Shown: piece after piece, positions 23,359-31,207 of the stretch
How the letters are laid out: every line of letters starts with the position of its first letter
Position numbering within the stretch: position 1 is the stretch's first letter
Assembly: GCA_009833045.1 (NCBI GenBank)
Contig: WUUP01000003.1
Coordinates: 1 to 64,000, forward strand
Direction: 5' to 3'
From: Saprospirales bacterium GYS_P2D
Lineage (GTDB): Bacteria > Bacteroidota > Bacteroidia > Chitinophagales > Saprospiraceae
Length of the DNA: 64,000 bases
Notes under the pieces: generated by a model
What the model was told of the DNA's origin: nothing
The model's input: the letters and a program-made list of their open reading frames with translations, nothing else
The model's database searches: none
Translations under genes and position numbers: made by a program

Positions 23359-24420
23359 ATGACATTTGAAGAAAAATATGCGGTCATCGGTACTCAGGAT
23401 CCTCAGTACGAGGGGTGTTTTATCACTGCCGTGAAAACCACAGGCATCTTCTGCCGTCCCAGCTGTAGAGCTCGTAAGCCAAAGGCCGAGAATGTAGAAT
23501 TCATGGCGACCACGCAGGACGCTCTACGTGGTGGTTACCGCCCCTGCAAAGTCTGCAAACCGATGGAGCCTCTCGATGCCACTCCTCCCTATATCCAGTC
23601 TATCATCAATGAGCTACACGCTGATCCCTATCTACGTCTCAAGGATCAGGATCTTCGTGATCGAGATATCGAGCCCAGTCAGATCCGCCGCTGGTTTCAG
23701 AAGCATCACAATATGACTTTTCATGCCTATCAGCGAATGATACGGCTCAATCGAGCCTACAGAGATATCAAAGAAGGGAAATCCATCACAGAGACCGCCT
23801 ATGAAAATGGCTATGATTCACTCAGTGGTTTTCAGAGTGGGTATCAGTCGATTTTTGGAGATGCTCCCTCTCAGACGGACAAGGCAGTGATTCATCTGAA
23901 GCGCTTTTCGACAGTCTTGGGACCGATGTATGCGGCAGCTACAGATGAAGGCGTTTGCTTGGTAGAATTCACTGATCGGCGGATGCTGGAGACAGAATTC
24001 AAAGATCTACGAAAGCGACTCAATGCTGTGATACTCCCTGGGGAGCATCCCCTACTTGATCAAGTAGAGCAGCAGCTACAGGAATACTTTGCTGGAGAGC
24101 GGATGGACTTTGATATCCCGCTACATGCACCAGGCACTGACTTTCAGCAGTCTGTATGGGAGCTACTCCAGCAGATCCCATACGGCCAGACAAAGAGCTA
24201 TAAACAGCAGGCTATCGATATCGGCAATGTCAAAGCTATCCGAGCAGTCGCCACAGCGAATGGGATGAATCGTATCGCCATCATCATCCCTTGTCACAGG
24301 GTACTCGGTAGTGATGGCAGTCTCACCGGCTACGCAGGCGGTCTCGAACGAAAGCGATGGCTACTGGATCATGAGCGACAGCACAGCCATGGTGTCCGTC
24401 AAGGAGAGTTAGGATTGTAG
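23359..24420 (+). CDS. ada: Ada: methylphosphotriester/O6-methylguanine DNA methyltransferase and regulator
   Basis: 353 aa from the ATG at 23359 (the frame also opens with TTG ten codons earlier; the ATG is the better start because the conserved domain begins just after it). The N-terminal zinc domain has C32 in TTGIFCRPSC, with C36, C63 and C66 as the four cysteines of Ada (C32 would accept the methyl from phosphotriesters). A helix-turn-helix of the AraC type follows (about 85-165) and the C-terminal O6-methylguanine methyltransferase carries P-C312-H-R-V. So the full bifunctional protein is present. It corrects alkylated DNA and, once methylated, activates its own regulon. HicAB, opposite strand, starts 4 bp after its stop. 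Confidence 0.95.
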   Translation: MTFEEKYAVIGTQDPQYEGCFITAVKTTGIFCRPSCRARKPKAENVEFMATTQDALRGGYRPCKVCKPMEPLDATPPYIQSIINELHADPYLRLKDQDLRDRDIEPSQIRRWFQKHHNMTFHAYQRMIRLNRAYRDIKEGKSITETAYENGYDSLSGFQSGYQSIFGDAPSQTDKAVIHLKRFSTVLGPMYAAATDEGVCLVEFTDRRMLETEFKDLRKRLNAVILPGEHPLLDQVEQQLQEYFAGERMDFDIPLHAPGTDFQQSVWELLQQIPYGQTKSYKQQAIDIGNVKAIRAVATANGMNRIAIIIPCHRVLGSDGSLTGYAGGLERKRWLLDHERQHSHGVRQGELGL

Positions 24421-24423
24421 TAT

Positions 24424-24765
24424 TTAGTATTTCTTAGCGATGCGCTCTGCGATAGCATCAGAGACGAACTGATTGAGGGTTTTACCTTCAGCCAATGCTT
24501 TTTGATGAGCTTTAGCATGGAGCTCCGGATCTATTCTCACATTGAAGCTCCCCTTGTAGGATTTTTGAGGATCTTTACCCAGCTCTGCGCAAAGCTCTAT
24601 ATAGTCTTCCACCGCCTCCTGAAAAGAGGATTTAATATCTGATACCGACGCTCCCTCAAAGGTGACTAAATCATTGACCCCTTCGATCTTACCATAAAAC
24701 ACCTCATCTTCTGCAGAGAATTGTACTGAGCCGATGAAGTCTTTATACTTAACCACATTTTTCAT
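24424..24765 (-). CDS. hicB: HicB-family antitoxin
   Basis: 113 aa. The N-terminal half has the HicB pattern (YxGKIEGVNDLVTFEG near residues 24-40, then a helix SFQEAVEDYIELC) and the C-terminal half is a ribbon-helix-helix DNA-binding part (GSFNVRIDPELHAKAHQKAL-GKTLNQFVSDAIAERI). It should neutralise HicA and, through the RHH, repress the operon. It follows hicA with a 4-bp overlap (toxin first, the usual hicAB order). A long perfect palindrome at 25035-25063 upstream is the likely binding site. Confidence 0.9.
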   Translation of the reverse strand: MKNVVKYKDFIGSVQFSAEDEVFYGKIEGVNDLVTFEGASVSDIKSSFQEAVEDYIELCAELGKDPQKSYKGSFNVRIDPELHAKAHQKALAEGKTLNQFVSDAIAERIAKKY

Positions 24766-25022
24766 ATCAATCCGTTTTTGGTGAGTTCTTTTATGATGTA
24801 TATTTTAAGATACTTCTTTAATTCGTTACCAGGATGAGGTTTATGCAATCGCAATAAATGCCCAGTTTCTGGATGAATATATGCTCGTCTTGATCCAGCT
24901 GATCTCCCAGTTGACTTAATAATATATCCTAACTTATGGAGAAGAGTTTCTAACTCTTGAAAAGATATAGTAGTGCCAGGTGTCACTAATTTTCTCTTTA
25001 GTTTCTCTTCTTTACTCACCAT
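24762..25022 (-). CDS. hicA: HicA-family mRNA interferase toxin
   Basis: 86 aa from the ATG at 25022; the frame extends upstream to a TTG but the ATG gives the family's usual N terminus. Small double-stranded-RNA-binding-like fold; SFQELETLLHKLGY is the typical first helix, then STGRSAGSRRAYIHP and the C-terminal LRLHKPHPGNELKKYLKIYI which contains the catalytic-type His region. HicA cleaves mRNA when not bound by HicB. This is at the long end for HicA. Partner hicB overlaps by 4 bp, so it reads as an intact type II toxin-antitoxin pair. Confidence 0.88.
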   Translation of the reverse strand: MVSKEEKLKRKLVTPGTTISFQELETLLHKLGYIIKSTGRSAGSRRAYIHPETGHLLRLHKPHPGNELKKYLKIYIIKELTKNGLI

Positions 25023-25034
25023 ACAAATATACAC

Positions 25035-25063
25035 ATTTTGCAACTATTAAATAGTTGCAAAAT
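25035..25063 (-). promoter_or_regulatory. palindromic operator of hicAB
   Basis: A perfect inverted repeat: ATTTTGCAACTATT and AATAGTTGCAAAAT, 14-bp arms around one central A, ending 12 bp upstream of the hicA ATG. HicB RHH repressors bind such palindromes, so autoregulation is likely. A TATATTTG box on the minus strand (25024-25031) sits right at the start, but is too near the ATG to be trusted as the promoter. Confidence 0.7.
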
Positions 25064-25085
25064 ATTTAACAGAATAACATACCCA

Positions 25086-26261
25086 CTATGATCTCCGCAT
25101 CGCCCACAGCCCTATCACAGGTCCAATAGCTAATATAACGAAGCTATTCATTCCCCATGAGGGTAATAAAAACTGAATCAGCTGAATACTTACTATGGTG
25201 ATGGCAAAGCCAATACAGTTGACTATAGTCAATGCTGTACCCTTAGCAGCTGAGGGTGCTCGCTGAGCTACTAATGTGCTAAACATCGGTGAATCCATGA
25301 TCACAAAGACGCCCCATATCAACATAAAAATCAGCAATATCGCTATAGGTAAAGCGCCAATGAAGGGAGACAACAAACAACATAGCAGCGAAATCGTCAG
25401 TGCTGTCCGAGCGACCTGAGCAGGACCCACTCTGAGTGACCAATATCCTCCCAAAACACAAGCCAGAGCGCCTACTCCTATAATCCCAAAAGAGGCAAAT
25501 GAAATAAAACTACCAGTATCATCTCTACCCATAGCTATGAAAAGTATGCTCGGCACAAAGGTCCAAAAAGCATATAGCTCCCACATATGACCAAAGTAGC
25601 CCAAGGCCGCCGACCTAAAATCTCGATCTCTGAATACTGCTAAGAATGCGCTGGGCTGAAAGGCAGCTGACGCTCGGCGATATGGACCATCCGTCACTCC
25701 CTGACCTACGGCCAATGCACCCAGCGCAGCAACACCGGAAGTCGTAAAAATCACGAGCCGCCATGGCAATCCGACTGACCATCCCCTCAACAGATGTGGC
25801 AAGGCTGTACCCAAGACCAATGCACCTACCAGATACCCCAGTGATCGCCCGAGTCCCTGATCAAAATAGTCGCTGGCGATCTTCATCCCGATTGGATAAA
25901 TACCTGCCAAAAAGAAGCCTGTCAGCATCCGTGCTATCACAAGTGTCGACATAGTATGTCCGGACCAAATCAGCATGGCATTAGTCAGGGCGCCAGCGAT
26001 ACCGCAGACCAAGAATACTCGAGAAGGGCTAAATCTGTCAGCGATAGAGAGAATGGCAAAGACTAAAGTCCCCAAAATAAAGCCCAGCTGCACAGCTGAA
26101 GTCAGATGCCCTACCCCAGCCTCCGAAAGACCAAAATCAGCCACTAATCCATCCATCACAGCATTGCTCGCAAACCATAGCGATGTACAGCAAAACTGTG
26201 CTAAGACGATGATCGTCAATACTCGCTGATGGGATTTGACTGTAGTCTGAGGCATGCCCAA
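25086..26261 (-). CDS. MFS transporter
   Basis: 391 aa with about 12 membrane helices. FGLSEAGVGHLTSAVQLGFILG and SIADRFSPSRVFL are the usual loop 2-3 motif region of the major facilitator superfamily. No specific substrate can be named; the length and layout fit small-molecule/drug-type or sugar exporters. It is transcribed minus with a short intergenic gap to the NTF2-like gene, so perhaps an operon. Start begins MGMPQTTVKSHQR, with the first helix from about residue 12. Confidence 0.82.
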   Translation of the reverse strand: MGMPQTTVKSHQRVLTIIVLAQFCCTSLWFASNAVMDGLVADFGLSEAGVGHLTSAVQLGFILGTLVFAILSIADRFSPSRVFLVCGIAGALTNAMLIWSGHTMSTLVIARMLTGFFLAGIYPIGMKIASDYFDQGLGRSLGYLVGALVLGTALPHLLRGWSVGLPWRLVIFTTSGVAALGALAVGQGVTDGPYRRASAAFQPSAFLAVFRDRDFRSAALGYFGHMWELYAFWTFVPSILFIAMGRDDTGSFISFASFGIIGVGALACVLGGYWSLRVGPAQVARTALTISLLCCLLSPFIGALPIAILLIFMLIWGVFVIMDSPMFSTLVAQRAPSAAKGTALTIVNCIGFAITIVSIQLIQFLLPSWGMNSFVILAIGPVIGLWAMRRS

Positions 26262-26293
26262 AAGTAGTAAGAATATCTATCGAGGAATGTCGC

Positions 26294-26758
26294 TTAGCCA
26301 GCCAAGTACTTGTTTAAAGTGGCATGCGTGGTCGACTGTATCTTGTTTTTGATGAAGGGGGACCAACCCAATAGAAGTCCTGGAAGTCCCAGGGCCTGTC
26401 TCGACCACCTCCAGAGATCAAAATGATCATGATGCTCTATGATCTTGCCATCTTTACACGTGATATGAGCCGTGACATGATTTTGTACAGGACGCTTTTT
26501 CGGGCCATAAGTGTAGTCAGCCACCCAGCGAACCTGACCTCCATCTGAGTCGGCAGTGAGGATCTCATACTGGATCTGTAGACCACTACCACCTCGCTCT
26601 ATGAGCATCTGCCACATGGCCTTGGCTCGCTCTCCCTCGAGACGTCCAAAAGCAGGATCCGAAAACACCACATCATCCGCATAGCAGCTGGTCATCCCCT
26701 CATGATCATGTCGCTGAAATGATCCATAAAACTGCTCCAAAAGCTCTCGACTGGTCAT
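26294..26758 (-). CDS. NTF2-like (SnoaL-like) protein
   Basis: 154 aa, soluble. First helix ELLEQFYGSFQRHDHEGM, then CYADDVVFSDPAFGRLEG, a strand-rich half and the terminal helix; this is the alpha+beta barrel of the NTF2-like superfamily, where D/H residues in the pocket decide the reaction. HITCKDGKIIEHHDHFDLW fits the C-terminal pocket wall. It could be an enzyme (SnoaL-like cyclase or isomerase) or a binding protein; the genome neighbour is an MFS transporter 32 bp downstream. Exact role unknown. Confidence 0.82.
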   Translation of the reverse strand: MTSRELLEQFYGSFQRHDHEGMTSCYADDVVFSDPAFGRLEGERAKAMWQMLIERGGSGLQIQYEILTADSDGGQVRWVADYTYGPKKRPVQNHVTAHITCKDGKIIEHHDHFDLWRWSRQALGLPGLLLGWSPFIKNKIQSTTHATLNKYLAG

Positions 26759-26876
26759 ACATTGATAATATTGATATCATCCGAAGATACGACATGAGCT
26801 GAGTAATCTATCCATCCAATGTAAAACTGCTACATTAGCCGCTCATGCATTTTTGATCATCACTACTACTATCTAT

Positions 26877-28118
26877 ATGAAGACACTGAAAAGCGTCGCT
26901 ATTATACTTGTGCCATTATTGCTTTGGATGGCTTTTGTAGCATTGGGATTCGTCCAGGGCTATCTGCTTCGACCGCTGGCATCAGATGAGAGCCCTGAGG
27001 CATTTGTTACTGTAGCCAAAGAAGAAATAGAAAAATCCTCCGTCGGTAATCTGGCCATGATGCTCATCGAGGATGGAGAAATCAGTGAGACCTATTACCA
27101 CAGTTCAGGAAAGGCTGTAGATGAAAATACCATATTCCCAGTGGCATCTATCAGCAAATGGGCGACAGCCGTAGGTGTGATGAAACTAGTACAGTCGGGG
27201 CAGCTCGATCTCGATCGTCCGGTAGAGGAGTACCTCACCAGATGGCAGCTCCCTAATAGCGAGTATGACAATCGTGGAGTGACTATCCGGCGCCTACTAT
27301 CGCACTCTGCAGGTCTGGTGGACCAGTTGGGCTACGCAGGATTTGGACCAGATGAAAAAGTACAATCCCTCGAAGAGTCACTTACCAAAGCAGCTGATGC
27401 CCCTTGGTCAGATGGAGTGGCCGCTGTAGGATACGAGCCTGGCAGCGAGTATATGTATTCTGGAGGCAGCTATACCCTACTCCAGCTCATCATCGAGGAG
27501 ATCACAGGACAGTCCTATGTAGACTACATGGCTACGGAGGTGTTCAGCCCATTGGGTATGACGCAGTCTACCTTCAGTCCAGATAGCTTACCAGATGGGG
27601 ACTTTGCTCCTGTCTATAAAACAGATGGTCGCACCAGACCGATGAAGCGTTTTACGGCATTGGCAGCAGCCTCGCTCTATACCAGCGTTTCAGATCTGTC
27701 TAAGCTCATGAAGGCACACCTCTCGGCTAATCCTGTCCTCTCAGCTGAGACTATCGACCTCATGGCAGAGCCGACCTCCTACCGTGGCAGTGTCCCCGTC
27801 TATGGTCTCGGTCCACACCTCTATAGTCAGCTGGACGAAGGCTCACAGGTCATAGGCCACGATGGCAGTGGCAATGATGCTATCAATACCGCAGCTCGAG
27901 TAGACCTCCTGTCAAAAGATGGCATTATCATCTTAGCCACAGGTCATGAAAGCATAGCTTCTATCCTGGCTGATGAGTGGTTATTTTGGAAGTTTGGTAT
28001 CGCTGATTTCGTCGTCATGCAGCGCAATATCCCGTACCTATTCATCCTATTTAGTATCGGTGCTGCGCTGATCATCATAGGAGCGATCATCATCCTCAAG
28101 AAAAGAAGTAAGTCATAG
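26877..28118 (+). CDS. serine hydrolase of the beta-lactamase / class C (DD-peptidase) family
   Basis: 413 aa from the ATG at 26877 (TTG eight codons earlier is not needed). One N-terminal membrane segment (about 8-30) and one at the C-terminus (about 382-405), so the catalytic domain is outside the cytoplasm. Catalytic motifs: S91-I-S-K94 (SxxK), YSGGSY near 200 in place of the usual YxN, and GHDGSG near 330 in place of KTG. This places it in the Beta-lactamase Pfam family with esterases and D-aminopeptidases. The second hydrophobic helix at the end is unusual and suggests anchoring at both ends. Confidence 0.85.
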   Translation: MKTLKSVAIILVPLLLWMAFVALGFVQGYLLRPLASDESPEAFVTVAKEEIEKSSVGNLAMMLIEDGEISETYYHSSGKAVDENTIFPVASISKWATAVGVMKLVQSGQLDLDRPVEEYLTRWQLPNSEYDNRGVTIRRLLSHSAGLVDQLGYAGFGPDEKVQSLEESLTKAADAPWSDGVAAVGYEPGSEYMYSGGSYTLLQLIIEEITGQSYVDYMATEVFSPLGMTQSTFSPDSLPDGDFAPVYKTDGRTRPMKRFTALAAASLYTSVSDLSKLMKAHLSANPVLSAETIDLMAEPTSYRGSVPVYGLGPHLYSQLDEGSQVIGHDGSGNDAINTAARVDLLSKDGIIILATGHESIASILADEWLFWKFGIADFVVMQRNIPYLFILFSIGAALIIIGAIIILKKRSKS

Positions 28119-28206
28119 TCCAATGATATCTTAACCACGACTACAAAGTGATAATAGTCTTAGTCGATAAACTTAAAAGTCCGCTGCACTTCAGTATTTT
28201 GGACGG

Positions 28207-30489
28207 ATGAGCAAGATCCTGAAGCTATTCATACTAATCGTCATTTCTCTATGGCTATCCTGTATGTCATCTCCAGTTGATGTCGGTACTGATCAAGACT
28301 ATAGCGCATCAGTATATCCAGAGCTTGATACAGAAAACTCCCGCTGGTTTTATTTCTCATCAGCCTGCCGCCCATTTGGCATGGTCAATCTGAGTCCCGA
28401 TACTGAGCTCAATGGTGCTTGGCGTAGTGGCTACAGATATGATACCGATACCATCAAAGGATTCAGCCATATCCACGCATGGCAGCTCTCTGGAGTCTCA
28501 GTCATGCCAGTAAGTACTGCTGATGATGCACTGACAGAAGGGACTACCGAAGACTTCTACTCCTCTTTCTCTCATGATAGCGAGATGATCCATCCAGGAT
28601 ATCATCGAGTCGAGCTGGATCGCTACGACATGCAGGTAGAGCTGACGAGCACTACACGAGTAGGATTTCACCGATATAGATATACGCAGGAAGCTCAGGG
28701 TATAGTATTCGCTCTGAGTGGGCCACTTGGTCCATCAGCTATAACGGATGGACATCTCGAGCAGCAGGATAGTCATCGCCTCATAGGATCAGTCATCAGT
28801 ACTCCTACTTTTCGCCGGCCAAAGCCCGTTAAAATTCACTTCGCCGTAGAGCTCAATCGTCCTATCGGAGATATCGTCAAAGGAAAAAATGGCAATTATT
28901 TGATCACTTTTGATAAGGCCATATCCGAAGCTACTCTGATGAAAGTAGCCATCTCATATACCAGTGCCGAAAATGCTCAATATAATCTGGATCATGAGTT
29001 GCCTCATTGGGATTTTGACCAAGTCATCCAAGAATCAAAAGAACAGTGGAATGAACTCTTAGGACGAATTGATATAAAAGGTGGGAATGAACAAGAACAA
29101 AGACGATTTTACACAGATCTATGGAAAGCTCTACAAGGACGACGCATCATCAGCGATGCTAACGGGGCCTATCCTGACAATACTGGAGAGACATTCAGAA
29201 TAGGACAGATCCCTCTGGATAGAGATAACCAGCCTATGTTTAATCATTATAATTCTGATTCTTTTTGGGGTGCTCAGTGGACGCTCAATACACTCTGGGG
29301 ATTAGTGTATCCAGATATCATGAGTGACTTCGTCCAGTCGCTGCTCCAGTACTATCGAGATGGAGGTCTGATCCCAAGAGGTCCATCTGGTGGTCACTAT
29401 ACCTATGTGATGACAGGTGCTAGTAGCACTCCATTCATCGTGAGCGCCTATCAAAAAGGCATCAGAGATTTTGATATCGACTTGGCTTATGAAGGACTTA
29501 AGAAAAATCACCTACCCGGTGGCATCATGACAAGGGCAGGATACGAGCACGGTACTGAGCTGGGCGGTGGACTCACGTACTATTTGGCTGAAGGGTGGGT
29601 ACCCTACCCTATACCTGAGGGTGATTTTGGATCGCATCAGGATGGGCCCAGTCTCACTATGGAGTACGCATATCAAGACTGGACATTAGCACAGCTGGCA
29701 CAGGTACTGGGATATCACGATGATCATGAAGAATTCATCTCAAGATCGGCTAACTATAAGCATGTCTATGACCCTATATCTGGATGGATGCGACCGAAAG
29801 ATCAGTACGGCGTCTGGCGGACCCCATTTGACCCCTTCGCTATCGAAGAAGGATTTAATGAATCAAATGGAGCTCAGTCGACATGGTTTGTACCGCATGA
29901 CCTACATGGTTTGGCGACTCTGATGGGTGGCGATAGTTTGGCTGTAGCCAAACTAAACCACCAATTTGAACAAGCAGAAAAATTGGGATTCACCTCTGGC
30001 ACAGCACATGCTAAGGAGACTCATCCGGAGTATAGTCGTATACCCATCAACTATGGCAATCAGCCATCAATACAGACAGCATTTATTTTTGCCCATTTGG
30101 GCAGACCCGATCTCACAGAGAACTGGATACAAAAAATCAGGAAGGAAGTATATGGAGCGCTTAGTACCGATCGAGGGTATAATGGTGATGAAGATCAAGG
30201 CCTAATGGGTAGTCTGGCGGTGCTCATGAAGATTGGACTTTTTCAGATGAATGGTGGGACAGAAGCAGATCCTAACTACCAGCTATATAGTCCAGCATTT
30301 GAAGAGGTCAAAATAAAGCTGCATCCAGACTATCATCAGGGAGAATATCTGCATATCAAAAATGACATCGACAATGGGACTGAGGAATATAAACCCATGA
30401 TGCTGTGGAAAAATCAAATACAAGACGCCTATCAGCTACGCCATAGTCAGCTCGTATCAGGAGGCATCATCCGATGGACACGCCCATGA
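28207..30489 (+). CDS. GH92 family alpha-1,2-mannosidase lipoprotein
   Basis: 760 aa. Lipoprotein signal with LWLSC (Cys19). The N-terminal beta-sandwich carries GFSHIHAWQLSGVSVMPV, and the (alpha/alpha)6 barrel shows WGAQWTLNTLWGLVYP, GGLIPRGPSGG and MTGASSTPFI, patterns of GH92 exo-alpha-mannosidases (calcium-dependent, catalytic Glu/Asp in the barrel). Members remove alpha-1,2 (sometimes 1,3 or 1,4) mannose from host or yeast mannans and N-glycans. It stands alone, with no sugar transporter or regulator next to it. Faces outside the cytoplasm through the lipid anchor. Confidence 0.9.
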   Translation: MSKILKLFILIVISLWLSCMSSPVDVGTDQDYSASVYPELDTENSRWFYFSSACRPFGMVNLSPDTELNGAWRSGYRYDTDTIKGFSHIHAWQLSGVSVMPVSTADDALTEGTTEDFYSSFSHDSEMIHPGYHRVELDRYDMQVELTSTTRVGFHRYRYTQEAQGIVFALSGPLGPSAITDGHLEQQDSHRLIGSVISTPTFRRPKPVKIHFAVELNRPIGDIVKGKNGNYLITFDKAISEATLMKVAISYTSAENAQYNLDHELPHWDFDQVIQESKEQWNELLGRIDIKGGNEQEQRRFYTDLWKALQGRRIISDANGAYPDNTGETFRIGQIPLDRDNQPMFNHYNSDSFWGAQWTLNTLWGLVYPDIMSDFVQSLLQYYRDGGLIPRGPSGGHYTYVMTGASSTPFIVSAYQKGIRDFDIDLAYEGLKKNHLPGGIMTRAGYEHGTELGGGLTYYLAEGWVPYPIPEGDFGSHQDGPSLTMEYAYQDWTLAQLAQVLGYHDDHEEFISRSANYKHVYDPISGWMRPKDQYGVWRTPFDPFAIEEGFNESNGAQSTWFVPHDLHGLATLMGGDSLAVAKLNHQFEQAEKLGFTSGTAHAKETHPEYSRIPINYGNQPSIQTAFIFAHLGRPDLTENWIQKIRKEVYGALSTDRGYNGDEDQGLMGSLAVLMKIGLFQMNGGTEADPNYQLYSPAFEEVKIKLHPDYHQGEYLHIKNDIDNGTEEYKPMMLWKNQIQDAYQLRHSQLVSGGIIRWTRP

Positions 30490-30593
30490 TATCTATCCCA
30501 AAAACTCTGAGATGTAGAAATCATAGATGATCCCAAAGAATCCAACATACAGCACAAGATTTTATCTTAATCTCACAAAAAGACAAAACAAAA

Positions 30594-30929
30594 ATGAATA
30601 TTTATAAAGTACTCATAGCCATAGCCAGTCTCATGTTCTTCATGATTGGATTTGATAAGTTTTTTGGTTTTCTTCAGCCTCCATGCTCGCTGGAGTCTAA
30701 TATCCCAACTCAAATATGGATCATGCTGGGCGCTATGCAGCTGGCAGCCGGAGTCATCATGTGGCTACCCAAATATCGTCGACCTGTGGCTATCTTTTTT
30801 ACGATCTTTATGACAGTGTTTACGATCGTACATCTGGTACATGGCACCTACGACATTGGAGGATCTGTATTCATGGCTGTCCTATTAGGCTTGATAGCTT
30901 GGGAGCCAAAATTCTTAAAAGGCAAATAG
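30594..30929 (+). CDS. DoxX-like small membrane protein
   Basis: 111 aa with about four membrane helices (roughly 3-17, 41-58, 65-82, 86-104). The pattern Y-K-V-L-I-A-x-A-S-L-M-F-F-M-I-G-F-D-K-F at the start resembles DoxX/DoxD-like membrane proteins. Function unknown in this subgroup. Followed 1 bp later by another small membrane gene, so the two are probably cotranscribed. Confidence 0.7.
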   Translation: MNIYKVLIAIASLMFFMIGFDKFFGFLQPPCSLESNIPTQIWIMLGAMQLAAGVIMWLPKYRRPVAIFFTIFMTVFTIVHLVHGTYDIGGSVFMAVLLGLIAWEPKFLKGK

Positions 30930-30930
30930 T

Positions 30931-31128
30931 ATGAAAACACTCAGAAACCTTGGCTTGTCCATTTTCATTGTGGGTATCATTCTATTCTTCATTAGAGAAT
31001 TCAGCCCAGCGACCATTGTTTCCATAGAAGGTAAGTATATCGACTTATTATGGCCTATCGGGCTGATGATCTACGGCATAGCTCAAGTGGCTGTGGATCA
31101 ATCTAAAAAATCAAACAAAGGCAGCTAA
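30931..31128 (+). CDS. small two-helix membrane protein
   Basis: 65 aa, two hydrophobic segments (about 7-22 and 39-55) and a basic tail. No family recognised. The ATG lies two bases after the preceding stop codon, and the two genes form one transcript. Confidence 0.65.
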   Translation: MKTLRNLGLSIFIVGIILFFIREFSPATIVSIEGKYIDLLWPIGLMIYGIAQVAVDQSKKSNKGS

Positions 31129-31207
31129 ATCACTGTCTCTGTCAAACATCTTATCATCAGTCAAATTACTACCTCGGAGGATGCTTGCGAAAAGTCAACG
31201 TTCAAAC

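Noticed and set aside
25024-25031. TATATTTG as hicAB promoter
   Set aside because: It would place the transcription start inside or after the start codon; the real promoter is probably further upstream, overlapping the palindrome.
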